A stretch of 64,000 bases of DNA from Pseudomonas sp. N040 (GCF_015637705.1 NZ_JADOBE010000009.1:124001-188000), one strand, 5' to 3'; numbered from the stretch's first letter, positions 27,055 through 35,946 are shown. Numbers and translations are program-made. Notes: generated by a model not told the origin, from the sequence alone.

Positions 27055-27654
27055 CTAGCTAGTGTAAACCGGGCCGACGCCCACGCCCCACATCACCACT
27101 GACATGGCAATCATGGCAACCAGCAGTACCAGGCCAATCGCCAGGATCGAGCTGGCATAGAGGAAGCCTTCCTCCTCGGGAATATTCATGAAGGTGGGTA
27201 TGCCCACATACAGCAGGTACACCGTGTAGCAGATGGCTGCGGTGCCAACCAGCATGGCCAGCCACAAATTCGGATACAGCGCGGCGAGCCCGCCGATGAA
27301 CAGTGGAGTGGCGTTATAGGCGGCAAAGACAATGCACTGCGCGATGGTGGGCGTTGCGTCATAGGTCCGCGCCATCCAGTGGATGAAGGCACCCATGGCA
27401 GCAATGCCGATGAGCATGGCGATGTAGGTCATGACGGTCAGTTGCAGCGCGCTGGCTTCCGTCAGCTTGACCGGATCGCCATTTCCCACTATCCAGCCAA
27501 CCTGAGTGGTTCCAATGTAGGCGCTGATTACCGGGATCGCTGCGAGAATCAGGATGTGGGTGAAATACATGTGGCTGATACTTTCTTCTTCGCCACGGAT
27601 TTCCTTCCATTCCTGATCCGGATGAGTGAATAGCCCCAAAACGTGATGGATCAT
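27055..27654 (-). CDS. Yip1-family integral membrane protein
   Basis: A 199-residue protein with a short amphipathic start (MIHHVLGLFTHPDQEWKEIRGEEES) and five hydrophobic segments; this start is diagnostic of bacterial Yip1-domain proteins. Function is unknown. ATG at 27654 has GGGGAGG upstream. About 100 bp upstream (27757-27763) the minus strand reads CTATACT, the -10 form preferred by RpoS, which hints at stationary-phase expression. Confidence 0.8.
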   Translation of the reverse strand: MIHHVLGLFTHPDQEWKEIRGEEESISHMYFTHILILAAIPVISAYIGTTQVGWIVGNGDPVKLTEASALQLTVMTYIAMLIGIAAMGAFIHWMARTYDATPTIAQCIVFAAYNATPLFIGGLAALYPNLWLAMLVGTAAICYTVYLLYVGIPTFMNIPEEEGFLYASSILAIGLVLLVAMIAMSVVMWGVGVGPVYTS

Positions 27655-28007
27655 GCATGCACCTCCCCTAATAGTACGGACGCTTTCAGCCAGCGGCCCT
27701 GCGCGCATTACCAGCGCCACCGGGTACACGGCTCAACCAGTGCGACCGTTAGTCGCAGTATAGGCAAGGGAATTTTCTGGCATGAAAAGTCATTAGAGCA
27801 AATTCGTCTTTAAATAATTATTTTAATATCAATTTTATGGTTTTCAGGGTGTTGTCAGTGGCTTGTGTCCGCAACGTGTCACTGCCGTGATCGGAGCCGT
27901 TTCCAGCGTCCGGGCTGGGTCGTCCGCCCGCGCTGCAGGGGTGGGGTGAGCATTGGTTTGAGGGTAAAATAACCGACTTTCGTTTTTGATCGAGATATCC
28001 AGGCACC
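27655..28007. other. Divergent intergenic region between Yip1 gene and ttcA
   Basis: A 353-bp region with a candidate minus-strand -10 CTATACT (27757-27763) for the Yip1-family gene and a marked AT-rich block (27782-27845) in otherwise GC-rich DNA. The block may be an UP element or nucleoid-protein site. No small ORF with a ribosome binding site was found. Confidence 0.45.
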
Positions 28008-28832
28008 ATGGGCGAGCTTTCGGTAAACCAGAACAAATTGCAAAAACGCCTGCGTCGGCTGGCCGGCGAGGCGGTTGCCGACTTCAGCATGATCGAGGAT
28101 GGCGACAAGGTGATGGTCTGCCTGTCCGGGGGCAAGGACAGCTACACCATGCTGGATATCCTGTTGTATCTGCAGAAGGTCGCGCCAATCAGCTTCGAGT
28201 TGGTAGCGGTGAACATGGACCAGAAGCAACCGGGTTTCCCAGAGCACGTGCTGCCGCAGTATCTGGAATCCATCGGCGTGCCGTACCACGTGATCGAGAA
28301 GGATACCTACTCGGTGGTCAAGGAGAAGATTCCGGAAGGCAAGACCACCTGCTCGCTGTGCTCGCGTCTGCGTCGCGGCACCCTTTATACCTACGCTGAC
28401 GAGATCGGCGCGACCAAAATGGCGCTGGGGCATCACCGTGATGACATCCTCGAGACCTTCTTCCTCAACATGTTCTACGGTGGCACCCTCAAGGCCATGC
28501 CGCCCAAGCTGCTGGCTGACGACGGGCGTAATGTGGTGATCCGGCCGCTGGCCTACTGCAGCGAGAAGGACATCGAGGCTTACGCCCAGCTCAAGGCGTT
28601 TCCGATCATTCCGTGCAATCTCTGTGGCTCGCAGGAGAACCTGCAGCGTCAGGTGGTCAAGGAGATGCTGCAGGAGTGGGAACGCAAGAGCCCCGGGCGA
28701 ACCGAGATCATGTTTCGCGCCTTGCAGAATGTAGTGCCCTCGCAATTGGCAGACCGCAAGCTGTTCGACTTCAACAGCCTGAAGATCGATGCGGCGGCCA
28801 CCCCGCGCTTTGTCGAAGTGATGAATCTCTAG
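28008..28832 (+). CDS. ttcA: tRNA 2-thiocytidine(32) synthetase
   Basis: A 274-residue PP-loop ATPase with SGGKDS at 40-45 and the paired CxxC motifs (Cys115/Cys118 in CSLCSR and a later CNLCGS) that hold the [4Fe-4S] cluster. It adenylates and thiolates C32 in certain tRNAs. The length equals that of Pseudomonas TtcA. It begins a run of same-strand genes: the Tag-family gene follows after 40 bp and the sirtuin gene after a further 48 bp. Confidence 0.96.
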   Translation: MGELSVNQNKLQKRLRRLAGEAVADFSMIEDGDKVMVCLSGGKDSYTMLDILLYLQKVAPISFELVAVNMDQKQPGFPEHVLPQYLESIGVPYHVIEKDTYSVVKEKIPEGKTTCSLCSRLRRGTLYTYADEIGATKMALGHHRDDILETFFLNMFYGGTLKAMPPKLLADDGRNVVIRPLAYCSEKDIEAYAQLKAFPIIPCNLCGSQENLQRQVVKEMLQEWERKSPGRTEIMFRALQNVVPSQLADRKLFDFNSLKIDAAATPRFVEVMNL

Positions 28833-28872
28833 GCCTGATCCGCGGTTGTTTCGCCAGTTCATGGAGGTGGGT

Positions 28873-29544
28873 ATGCGCGACTACAAATGGCTGCATGAGT
28901 ACTGCCTGAACCGTTTTGGTTCGGCCGAAGCCCTGGCGGCCCGTTTGCCGCAACCCAGGCCGGATGCCGAGTTGCGTGCCATCCCGGATGACCGTTACCT
29001 GTCGCTCATTGCCTTGCGGGTGTTTCGCGCCGGCCTCAAGCACAGTCTGGTGGATGCCAAGTGGCCGGCATTCGAGGCGGCCTTTTTCGGCTTCGACCCG
29101 CAGAAAGTGGTGCTCATGGGGGCCGAGCATCTGGAGCGACTGATGCAGGATGCCCGGCTGATCCGCCACCTGGGCAAGCTCCGCAGTGTGCCGCGCAATG
29201 CCCAGTTCGTGCTCGATGTGGCGCGCGAGAAGGGCAGCTTTGGCGCGCTGTTCGCTGACTGGCCGGTCAGCGATATCGTCGGCCTGTGGAAGTACCTGGC
29301 CAGGCATGGCAGCCAGCTCGGTGGGCTTTCTGCCCCCCGGCTGCTGCGCATGATCGGCAAGGACACCTTTATCCCGACCGAGGATATGGTGACGGCGCTG
29401 AAGGCGCAGGGCATTGTCGACAAGGCGCCGACCAGCCTGAAGGAGCTGGCGGCGGTGCAGGCAGCCTTCAACCAGTGGCATGCCGAGAGCGGCCGACCAC
29501 TGTGCCAGCTGTCGGTGATGCTCGCGCACACGGTCAACCATTGA
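28873..29544 (+). CDS. DNA-3-methyladenine glycosylase I-like protein (Tag family, zinc site degenerate)
   Basis: A 223-residue helical protein that aligns with Tag over the FRAGLKHSLVDAKWPAFEAAFFGFDP and QDARLIRHLGKL segments, the helix-hairpin-helix glycosylase core. E. coli Tag has a zinc clamp (Cys4, His17, His175, Cys179). Here the N-terminus MRDYKWLHEYC lacks the first cysteine at the right place, and the C-terminus ends in QLSVMLAHTVNH. Base excision of alkylated adenine is therefore plausible but not assured. GGAGGTG precedes the ATG at 28873. Confidence 0.75.
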   Translation: MRDYKWLHEYCLNRFGSAEALAARLPQPRPDAELRAIPDDRYLSLIALRVFRAGLKHSLVDAKWPAFEAAFFGFDPQKVVLMGAEHLERLMQDARLIRHLGKLRSVPRNAQFVLDVAREKGSFGALFADWPVSDIVGLWKYLARHGSQLGGLSAPRLLRMIGKDTFIPTEDMVTALKAQGIVDKAPTSLKELAAVQAAFNQWHAESGRPLCQLSVMLAHTVNH

Positions 29545-29592
29545 TACGCGGACACCATATGAACCAGCGGGCTCCTGCGCAGGGGCATTGAG

Positions 29593-30360
29593 ATGGATCA
29601 GGCAATCGCACGGGTGGCTCGGGCCATCGAATGCGCCGAGCGCATCCTGGTGATCAGCGGTGCCGGGCTCTCGGCGGAGTCCGGCCTGCCCACCTACCGC
29701 GGTATTGGCGGCCTGTATAACGGCTTCACCGAGGACGGCCTGCCGATCGAGCAGGTGCTCTCGGGTCCCGTTCTGCGCAGCCAGCCGGCATTGTGCTGGA
29801 AGTACCTGGCCGAACTGGGGCGCGCCTGCCTGGGGGCGCAACCCAATGCCGGTCACCTGGCGATTGCCGAGTTGCAGCGGCGCAAGCCGCAGTGCTGGGT
29901 GCTGACGCAGAATATCGATGGCTTTCACCAGCGCGCCGGCTCGCCGGAAGAGCGGCTGATTTGTATCCACGGCGCCATGCAGCCGCTGTACTGCCAATCC
30001 TGCGCTGCCGAGAGCGAAACGCTGGAGGCGGCGCTCAGGGGTGGTTTGCCGCCCCGGTGCCAGGCCTGCGGCGGCATCCTGCGCCCGCCGGTGGTGCTGT
30101 TCGAGGAAATGCTGCCCGAGGCGGCGCTTGAGCAGCTCTACAGTGAGCTGGGCAAAGGCTTTGAAGTGGTGCTGCTGGTCGGTACCAGCGCCAGCTTTCC
30201 CTACATCGCCGAGCCGGTATTGCGCACGCGGCAGGCAGGCGGCTTTACTGCTGAAATCAACCCGGATCTGACCCTGCTGAGCCACAGCGTGGATGTCCGG
30301 CTGGCGGGAAGGGCGTTAGATGTCCTGGTAAACCTACTGAGTCACATTTCGTCACATTAA
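29593..30360 (+). CDS. NAD-dependent protein deacylase, sirtuin (Sir2) family
   Basis: A 255-residue protein with GAGLSAESGLPTYRG (NAD site), TQNIDGFHQRAG (catalytic core), a catalytic HG histidine near residue 124, and two zinc pairs, CQSC and CQAC. It removes acetyl or other acyl groups from lysines at the expense of NAD. The Ala-Tyr-Arg pattern that marks desuccinylases is not evident, so substrate preference is open. It lies 48 bp after the Tag-family gene and may be co-transcribed with it. Confidence 0.92.
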   Translation: MDQAIARVARAIECAERILVISGAGLSAESGLPTYRGIGGLYNGFTEDGLPIEQVLSGPVLRSQPALCWKYLAELGRACLGAQPNAGHLAIAELQRRKPQCWVLTQNIDGFHQRAGSPEERLICIHGAMQPLYCQSCAAESETLEAALRGGLPPRCQACGGILRPPVVLFEEMLPEAALEQLYSELGKGFEVVLLVGTSASFPYIAEPVLRTRQAGGFTAEINPDLTLLSHSVDVRLAGRALDVLVNLLSHISSH

Positions 30361-30427
30361 GTTTGTAAGAAAGCTCCTTTTAGGGTAGTTTCGGCCGTCC
30401 TGATTATTAACCGACACGGTCGTGCCC

Positions 30428-31021
30428 ATGCTAAAGCGCTCTGCACCCCTCGTGCCCTTGCTGTTCAGCTTCTTGCTTGCGGCCTGTGCCGGGCCCTCGC
30501 TTCATCAGCCTGTAGCCCGCTATACACCAGTGCCTGCGCCCGAGCCGACGACCCAGCATGTCGACGCACTGGTCGATGACCAACCCTACGAATTGCCTGG
30601 TTTGGCCGACACTGTTCTCGAGCGTGGCTTTGAACTGGTAGGCACTCCGTATCGCTATGGCGGCTCTTCGACCAAGACCGGGTTTGATTGCAGTGGCTTC
30701 ATTGGCTATCTGTTCCGTGAAGAAGCGGGCATCAGCCTGCCGCGCTCCACGCGCGAGATGATCAAGCTGGATGCCCCGCTGGTTGCGCGCAGTGAGCTGG
30801 AACCGGGCGATATCATATTCTTCAACAACCGTGGGCGTGGACGTGTCAGCCATGCCGGCATCTACATCGGTGACAACCAGTTCATCCATTCGGCCAGTCG
30901 TCACAGCGGTGGCGTGCGGGTCGACAGCCTGGCCGACCGCTACTGGCGTGCCAGCTACCTCGAGGCCAAGCGCGTTCTGGCGCAGAAGCCGGTGGAAGGG
31001 GCCTTCCCGCGACATCGCTGA
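30428..31021 (+). CDS. NlpC/P60-family lipoprotein, putative peptidoglycan endopeptidase
   Basis: A 197-residue lipoprotein: signal peptide with lipobox LAAC (Cys20), a proline-rich linker, then an NlpC/P60 domain. The catalytic Cys88 sits in GFDCSG and the histidine in VSHAGIYIG. Such enzymes (Spr/MepS type) cleave D-glutamyl-diaminopimelate or cross-link bonds and allow cell-wall expansion from the outer-membrane face. ATG at 30428 is preferred; a GTG two codons earlier is equally in frame. A paralogue follows 79 bp downstream. Confidence 0.9.
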   Translation: MLKRSAPLVPLLFSFLLAACAGPSLHQPVARYTPVPAPEPTTQHVDALVDDQPYELPGLADTVLERGFELVGTPYRYGGSSTKTGFDCSGFIGYLFREEAGISLPRSTREMIKLDAPLVARSELEPGDIIFFNNRGRGRVSHAGIYIGDNQFIHSASRHSGGVRVDSLADRYWRASYLEAKRVLAQKPVEGAFPRHR

Positions 31022-31100
31022 GTGCTTGTGCTGGTAGTGGTCTTGCGCCGGTGCTGGCAAGTCGGCAAAGTGACGGCACCAGAGCTGCACCGGATCGCCG

Positions 31101-31622
31101 ATGTCACCATTCTTGCGTACTTTTCTGCTTGGCCTGTCAGCGCTGCTGGCGGCCTGTGCCAGTGACGGCCCGCGTGAAGCAGTCGCGCCCGCAGTCTCCG
31201 ATGGCTATTTCTCGCCAGTTGCCGAAGATGTGCTGATTCGCGCCATTGGCCTGGTCGGAACCCCTTATCGCTATGGTGGCAATACCCCCGCGGGCGGTTT
31301 CGACTGCAGCGGCCTGATCGGTTATGTCTACCGTGATGCGGCGCACCTCAGCTTGCCGCGTTCAACCCGTGAGCTGAGCGCCATGCGTGTCCCGCTGGTG
31401 CCTCGTGCTGCCCTGCAGCCGGGTGACCTGCTGTTCTTTGCCACGGCGGGTGACAGCGTCGTCAGCCATGCCGGTATCTATGTGGGTGAAGAGCGGTTTG
31501 TGCATGCGCCCAGTAGCGGCGGGACCGTGCGCCTGGACAGCCTGTCCAGTGCCTACTGGAGCAAATCCTACCTGAATGCCCGGCGAGTATTGACCAGTGC
31601 CACGCTGGTCAGTCGCCCCTGA
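31101..31622 (+). CDS. NlpC/P60-family lipoprotein (second, tandem paralogue)
   Basis: A 173-residue lipoprotein with lipobox LAAC (Cys19) and an NlpC/P60 domain bearing Cys69 in GFDCSG and the VSHAGIYVG histidine. It shares GTPYRYGG, DCSG(F/L)IGY and LPRSTRE with its upstream neighbour, so the pair arose by duplication; the linker is shorter. The O-methyltransferase gene starts only 8 bp downstream. No gene-specific ribosome binding site stands out. Confidence 0.9.
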   Translation: MSPFLRTFLLGLSALLAACASDGPREAVAPAVSDGYFSPVAEDVLIRAIGLVGTPYRYGGNTPAGGFDCSGLIGYVYRDAAHLSLPRSTRELSAMRVPLVPRAALQPGDLLFFATAGDSVVSHAGIYVGEERFVHAPSSGGTVRLDSLSSAYWSKSYLNARRVLTSATLVSRP

Positions 31623-31630
31623 GAGACGTT

Positions 31631-32293
31631 ATGAGCAACCGCACCCTGAAACTGGATGATGCCCTCTACAATTACCTGTTGGATGTCTCCCTGCGCGAGA
31701 CGCCCCTGCTGCAGCGTTTGCGTGCGGAAACCGCGGCACTGCCGGAGGCGCAGTGGCAGATCGCCCCGGAGCAGGGCCAGTTCATGGCCTTGCTGGTGCA
31801 ACTGACTGGCGCCCGTCGCCTGCTCGAGGTAGGTACCTTCACCGGCTACAGCGCCCTGTGCATGGCGCAGGCGCTACCTGTGGACGGGAAATTGCTCTGT
31901 TGCGATATCGACCCGAAATACACAGCGATCGCCAGGCGCTACTGGGAAGAAGCCGGGGTCACCCCGCTGATCGAGTTGCGCCTGGCGCCGGCCATGGAAA
32001 CCATGGGTGCGCTGGTGCGCGAAGGCCAGGCGGGCACTTTCGACCTGATCTTCATCGATGCCGACAAGATCAATTATCCGGCCTACCTGGAACATGCCCT
32101 GATCCTGGCGCGACCCGGCGGGGTGATTCTGTTCGACAACACCCTGTGGAGTGGACGGGTGCTGGAAGCGCGTCCGGAGACCGCTGACACGCGGGCTATC
32201 CAGTCGCTCAACCGGCGCCTCAAGCTCGATCAACGCGTGGATCTGTCCCTGTTGCCGCTGGGCGACGGGTTGACGCTGTGCCGCAAGCGCTGA
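31631..32293 (+). CDS. SAM-dependent O-methyltransferase, family 3 (caffeoyl-CoA OMT-like)
   Basis: A 220-residue protein with motif I LLEVGTFTGYSALCMAQALP, the acidic post-I turn CCDIDPKY, and FDLIFIDADKINYPAYLEHAL, which contains the metal-binding aspartates of the CCoAOMT family. Bacterial members methylate catechol-type hydroxyls, but natural substrates are mostly unknown. GAGAGACG precedes the ATG. Its tight spacing to the NlpC/P60 gene suggests an operon without an obvious functional link. Confidence 0.88.
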   Translation: MSNRTLKLDDALYNYLLDVSLRETPLLQRLRAETAALPEAQWQIAPEQGQFMALLVQLTGARRLLEVGTFTGYSALCMAQALPVDGKLLCCDIDPKYTAIARRYWEEAGVTPLIELRLAPAMETMGALVREGQAGTFDLIFIDADKINYPAYLEHALILARPGGVILFDNTLWSGRVLEARPETADTRAIQSLNRRLKLDQRVDLSLLPLGDGLTLCRKR

Positions 32294-32301
32294 GTGCCGG
32301 A

Positions 32302-32646
32302 TCAGCTCGACCTGGCCAGCGCATCGGTGCGCGCCGCCATGCTGAAATCATTCTGCTGCAGGCCCGCGACCGAGTGCGTCCACCACCTGACAGTGACAGC
32401 GCCCCATTCGGTGAGCAGCGCCGGATGGTGGTTGTATTCCTCGGCCAGGCGGCCAACCTGATTGGTGAAGTCCAGGGCCTGGCGGAAATCGGCAAACCGG
32501 TAGCGCTTGCGCAGTTGCGCGACGGATCCCGCGGTTTCGATCTGCCAGCCATCCAGTTGCCGCAGCAGCGCGGCACTTTGTTCGGCAGAGAGCGCCTTGT
32601 CGCCTGTTGCGCAGGCGTCACAGCCGGTTTGGTCTGTAGTGTTCAT
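32302..32646 (-). CDS. phhB: Pterin-4-alpha-carbinolamine dehydratase
   Basis: A 114-residue protein with the PCD signature: LDGWQIE, then EYNHHPALLTEWGAVTVRWWTHSVAGL with the catalytic His-His-Pro and the second histidine. It recycles the 4a-hydroxy-pterin cofactor of phenylalanine hydroxylase. No phhA is adjacent, which differs from the classical phhABC cluster; instead it lies 16 bp after the LtaS-like gene. AAAGG precedes the ATG at 32646; the upstream open frame is only the shadow of the neighbour. Confidence 0.9.
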   Translation of the reverse strand: MNTTDQTGCDACATGDKALSAEQSAALLRQLDGWQIETAGSVAQLRKRYRFADFRQALDFTNQVGRLAEEYNHHPALLTEWGAVTVRWWTHSVAGLQQNDFSMAARTDALARSS

Positions 32647-32662
32647 GCCGATGACCTTTCTG

Positions 32663-34837
32663 TTAGCGGGGAAGCGCCGGTGCCTCCAGCGGCTGGGTAC
32701 TGACGCTGAAATCAGTGATTTCGATGGCGCCCTGGCCCTGGGCCAGCAGGTGAAAGGAAAATCCCTTGCGTTCTTCGCTGTTGTCGAAGCCGAAGCTGAC
32801 ATCCAGCGGCTTGCCATATTCGAGCAGTGGCAGCGCGGGGATTGACAGCTGCACGTCACGATCGAATTCCTTGGTCTTGATCTGGAACTGCGCACCTTTG
32901 GCGTTGCGGTTTAGTGCGCGGATGGTCAGTTTCACCGAGGTGTGCGAGCCTTTGGGCAGTTCCAGATATTGGGCGCCGATCAGGTTGTCGGCCCAGTCGT
33001 CACGACTGACCCGTTGCAGATTGATGCGCTCGCGGGTGGCAAACTGGTATTGCTGCCCGGCCTGGCCGTCGAGCAGGGTCTGGTTGAGCGCGGCTGCCTG
33101 CTGTGCTACCAGGCGACCGACGCGGTTGCTGCTGCGGCCCAGATAATGCGCTTGGTCGGCAATGAAGCCTTCGCTCTGGTAGCGGCGACAGATCTGCTGG
33201 AAGTCGCACTCGATGAACAGGCCATTGCCATCATGCTTGCGTAGCAGGCCATTGGTGTAGGACAGCATTTCCCGGCCAGTGCTGTAGTTGCGCAGCATTG
33301 AGCGGCCGCTGATGGCGTCCGGTATCGGCAGTTGCAGGTAATCCAGAATCGAGGCAGTCAGGTCGACATGCCCGTAGACTCCGGCCTTGACGGCGGGCAG
33401 CTGGGCCTGTTCGGGGGCGAGCAACAGGCTGAAGCCCCAGGCCGACGCCAGGCGCTGCTTCTCGATGCCGTGGGATTCGTCGGAGGTGATGATCACCAGG
33501 GTGTCCTTGAGCACGCCCTGGCTCTCCAGAGCGGTCAGGAAACTGTCGAGGGCATCGTCCAGGTAGGCGATCGCGGCTGTCTTGGCATCCGGGTAGCGCT
33601 GCAGGTAATCAGCCGGCGCCGCATAGGGCTGGTGGGTGCCAACGGTCATCAGCGTCAGCATCCACGGCTGTTTTTTCTTGCGCAGCTGTTTCACGTAAAG
33701 CAGCGTACCTTCGAAAAATGCCTTGTCGTCCATGCCCCAGGGAAAGTCCAGGTAAGGCTTGTTGGGGAACCAGTTGCGGCCGAGGGTCTTGTCGAAGCCC
33801 ATCATCGGCATGATGCGGTCCTTGGCCATGAAGCGCAGCCCGGCGCCCTGGAGAAAATGTGTGCTGTAGCCGGCTGCGTGCAGTTGGGCCGGCAGGCATT
33901 GCGCCGCCCGTTGCGGATTGTTCAGCAGCTCGAGACCTTTCGGCGTGCCGGAATCGAGTTTGCTGTAATCGCCACAGAGCATCGAGTAGAGCCCGCGGAT
34001 GGTCTGGTGGCTGTGCAGCACATAGTCGGGGGTGGTCATCGCGCGTGCCGCCCATTTGCTCAGGTGCGGCATCGGGTCGAGCGGGTAGCTGCTGCTCAGT
34101 GCGGCGCGGCTGGTGGCGATATAGGCACCCGGAATGCCTTCCAGGGTAATGATCAGGACGTTGCGTCCCTTGCCGGCTGCTTGCAGCAAGGGTTCGCCGG
34201 ACAGATCCAGAGCGGTCAGCGAGCGCATGTCGGGCGGCTGCAAACCCTCATCCGCGGTCAGCCAGTCCTCGGCCTTGCGTTGCGCGCCGCTGAGTGCTTC
34301 GGCCAGCAGCTTGTGCGGCAGGTTGAACTGCTGCCACTGCGCCGCCTCGCTGGGCACCAGATACTGGTAGGTTGCATGGCCGGCCAGCAGCATGGCGGGC
34401 AACAGGCAGAGGCTGCGCGGCAGATGGGCGGCCAGGCGCTGACCGCCGAGCAGGAGGCACAGCAGCCCGCCGGCACCCAGGGCCAGCAGCAGCAGCGGGT
34501 GGGCGATCTTGCCGCCGTCGGTGGAGTTGCCGACAAACTGCGGGTCGAACAGGTAGCGCAGATCGCCCGGTTCCGGCATGCGCCCCACGGCCGTCACCAG
34601 TTCGGCGCTGCCCAGTTGCATGGCGCCCCAAGCCAGCAATACCGGGGCGACGAGCAGTCGCGAGCGGTTGTACAGCAGCAGGCTCAGCAGCAGGCCGATG
34701 CCCAGATCGGAGACCATTCCGGAAACATCCGTCCAGCCCATGCTGTAACGGCTGATCAGCGGAATGCCGACCAGCAACCCGAGCAACGCCAACAGCGGTG
34801 GGTGGCGGGACGACAGCAGGTGCCTGATAGTGTCCAA
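32663..34837 (-). CDS. LtaS-like sulfatase-family membrane enzyme (phosphoglycerol transferase-like)
   Basis: A ~724-residue protein with about five N-terminal transmembrane helices (to about residue 160), then an extracytoplasmic alkaline-phosphatase/sulfatase-fold domain. NVLIITLEGIPG supplies the first metal ligand, SHQTIRGLYSMLCGDYS holds the likely nucleophile threonine, and VIITSDESHGIE is the second metal site. A beta-rich C-terminal domain follows. Gram-positive LtaS polymerises glycerolphosphate; Gram-negative relatives modify periplasmic glucans or LPS. The start is uncertain: TTG at 34837 has GGAG at 5 bp; GTG at 34909 would add 24 residues with no such signal. phhB follows closely. 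Confidence 0.83.
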   Translation of the reverse strand: MDTIRHLLSSRHPPLLALLGLLVGIPLISRYSMGWTDVSGMVSDLGIGLLLSLLLYNRSRLLVAPVLLAWGAMQLGSAELVTAVGRMPEPGDLRYLFDPQFVGNSTDGGKIAHPLLLLALGAGGLLCLLLGGQRLAAHLPRSLCLLPAMLLAGHATYQYLVPSEAAQWQQFNLPHKLLAEALSGAQRKAEDWLTADEGLQPPDMRSLTALDLSGEPLLQAAGKGRNVLIITLEGIPGAYIATSRAALSSSYPLDPMPHLSKWAARAMTTPDYVLHSHQTIRGLYSMLCGDYSKLDSGTPKGLELLNNPQRAAQCLPAQLHAAGYSTHFLQGAGLRFMAKDRIMPMMGFDKTLGRNWFPNKPYLDFPWGMDDKAFFEGTLLYVKQLRKKKQPWMLTLMTVGTHQPYAAPADYLQRYPDAKTAAIAYLDDALDSFLTALESQGVLKDTLVIITSDESHGIEKQRLASAWGFSLLLAPEQAQLPAVKAGVYGHVDLTASILDYLQLPIPDAISGRSMLRNYSTGREMLSYTNGLLRKHDGNGLFIECDFQQICRRYQSEGFIADQAHYLGRSSNRVGRLVAQQAAALNQTLLDGQAGQQYQFATRERINLQRVSRDDWADNLIGAQYLELPKGSHTSVKLTIRALNRNAKGAQFQIKTKEFDRDVQLSIPALPLLEYGKPLDVSFGFDNSEERKGFSFHLLAQGQGAIEITDFSVSTQPLEAPALPR

Positions 34838-35016
34838 GAGAGCTCCGCGCAGTAAGCCTGCAAGGCTATGTGAACTGACCAGCGCCGCTGCTGGTAGTTC
34901 CCGTGACACGATTCTGAAACATGCCTGTGCTATGTGCCAGAGGCTATTTGGGCGCTGGATCGTAAAATCAGCGGCTGAACCGCTAGAATGCCGGTCTTAT
35001 TCGGCGGGTACTCAAG

Positions 35017-35850
35017 ATGGCACTGATCGGGCGTTTCAATTCATTGCAGGTGATCAAGCACACCGACTTCGGCCTTTACCTGGACGGTGGGCCGGATGGT
35101 GAAATCCTCCTGCCCAATCGCTACGTGCCCAAGGGCGAGCCCTGCGATGTGGGTGACTGGCTGAACGTGTTTCTCTACCTCGACAGCGAGGATCGCCTGA
35201 TCGCCACGACCGAGCAGCCCAAGGTGCAGGTCGGCGGCTTTGCCAGCCTGAAGGTATTGGCAATCAACAGCATCGGCCTGTTTCTCGACTGGGGCCTGCC
35301 CAAGGACCTGTTGCTGCCGCACTCCGAAGAGAAGCGGCCACTGCAGGTTGGCGACTACTGCGTGGTGCATGTCTACCTCGACAAGCGCAGCAAGCGCATC
35401 ACCGCTACCGCCCGGCTGGACCGCTATCTGGATCTGCTGCCGGCCAGTTATGCGGTGGGCGAGGTGGTTGACCTGCTGGTGGTGGAAAAGACCGACCTGG
35501 GTTTCAAGGCCATCATCAACGGCAAGCACTGGGGCCTGATCCACAAGAACGAAGCATTCAAGTTCCTGCGTGTCGGCTCGCAGGAAAAGGGCTTCATCAA
35601 GGAGTTGCGCGCCGATGGCAAGATCAGCCTGAGCCTGCAGCCGGTGGGGCAGGGCGCTGGTGAGCTGGGCGAGCAGATTCTCGAGCAGTTGCGCCGTCAC
35701 GATGGCCGCCTGGCGGTGGGTGACAAGAGCCCGCCAGAGCTGGTGGCCAAGCTGTTCGGCGTCAGCAAGGGCAATTTCAAGAAGGCCATCGGCGGCTTGT
35801 ACAAGCGCGGCCTGATCGTCATACATGACGAGAGTATCGAGCTGACCTGA
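35017..35850 (+). CDS. CvfB-like S1 RNA-binding protein
   Basis: A 277-residue protein consisting of tandem S1-like beta-barrels (about residues 1-65, 70-135, 140-210; e.g. VIKHTDFGLYLDGG and VLAINSIGLFLDWGLPKDLLLPHSE). A winged-helix end follows (ELVAKLFGVSKGNFKKAIGGLYKRGLI). This is the layout of CvfB/YitL, known from staphylococci as a virulence-factor regulator that binds RNA. Its targets in pseudomonads are unknown. It is divergent from the LtaS-like gene and stands alone. Confidence 0.87.
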   Translation: MALIGRFNSLQVIKHTDFGLYLDGGPDGEILLPNRYVPKGEPCDVGDWLNVFLYLDSEDRLIATTEQPKVQVGGFASLKVLAINSIGLFLDWGLPKDLLLPHSEEKRPLQVGDYCVVHVYLDKRSKRITATARLDRYLDLLPASYAVGEVVDLLVVEKTDLGFKAIINGKHWGLIHKNEAFKFLRVGSQEKGFIKELRADGKISLSLQPVGQGAGELGEQILEQLRRHDGRLAVGDKSPPELVAKLFGVSKGNFKKAIGGLYKRGLIVIHDESIELT

Positions 35851-35946
35851 GGCCTTGCGGTGCCTGCCGGGGATAGTGCTGTCGGGCTGGTGCAGCCGGC
35901 AGTGCTTGCCGGCCAGCTGCGGCGCACAGGACGTGCGCCGGAGGGG

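Noticed and set aside
27985-28000. FNR/ANR box upstream of ttcA
   Set aside because: TTGATCGAGATATC matches only the left half of TTGATNNNNATCAA.
35851-35946. Terminator between the CvfB-like gene and the 59-aa gene
   Set aside because: GC-rich inverted stretches are present (GGCGCAC/GTGCGCC around 35921-35940) but no U-run on either strand; too weak to list.
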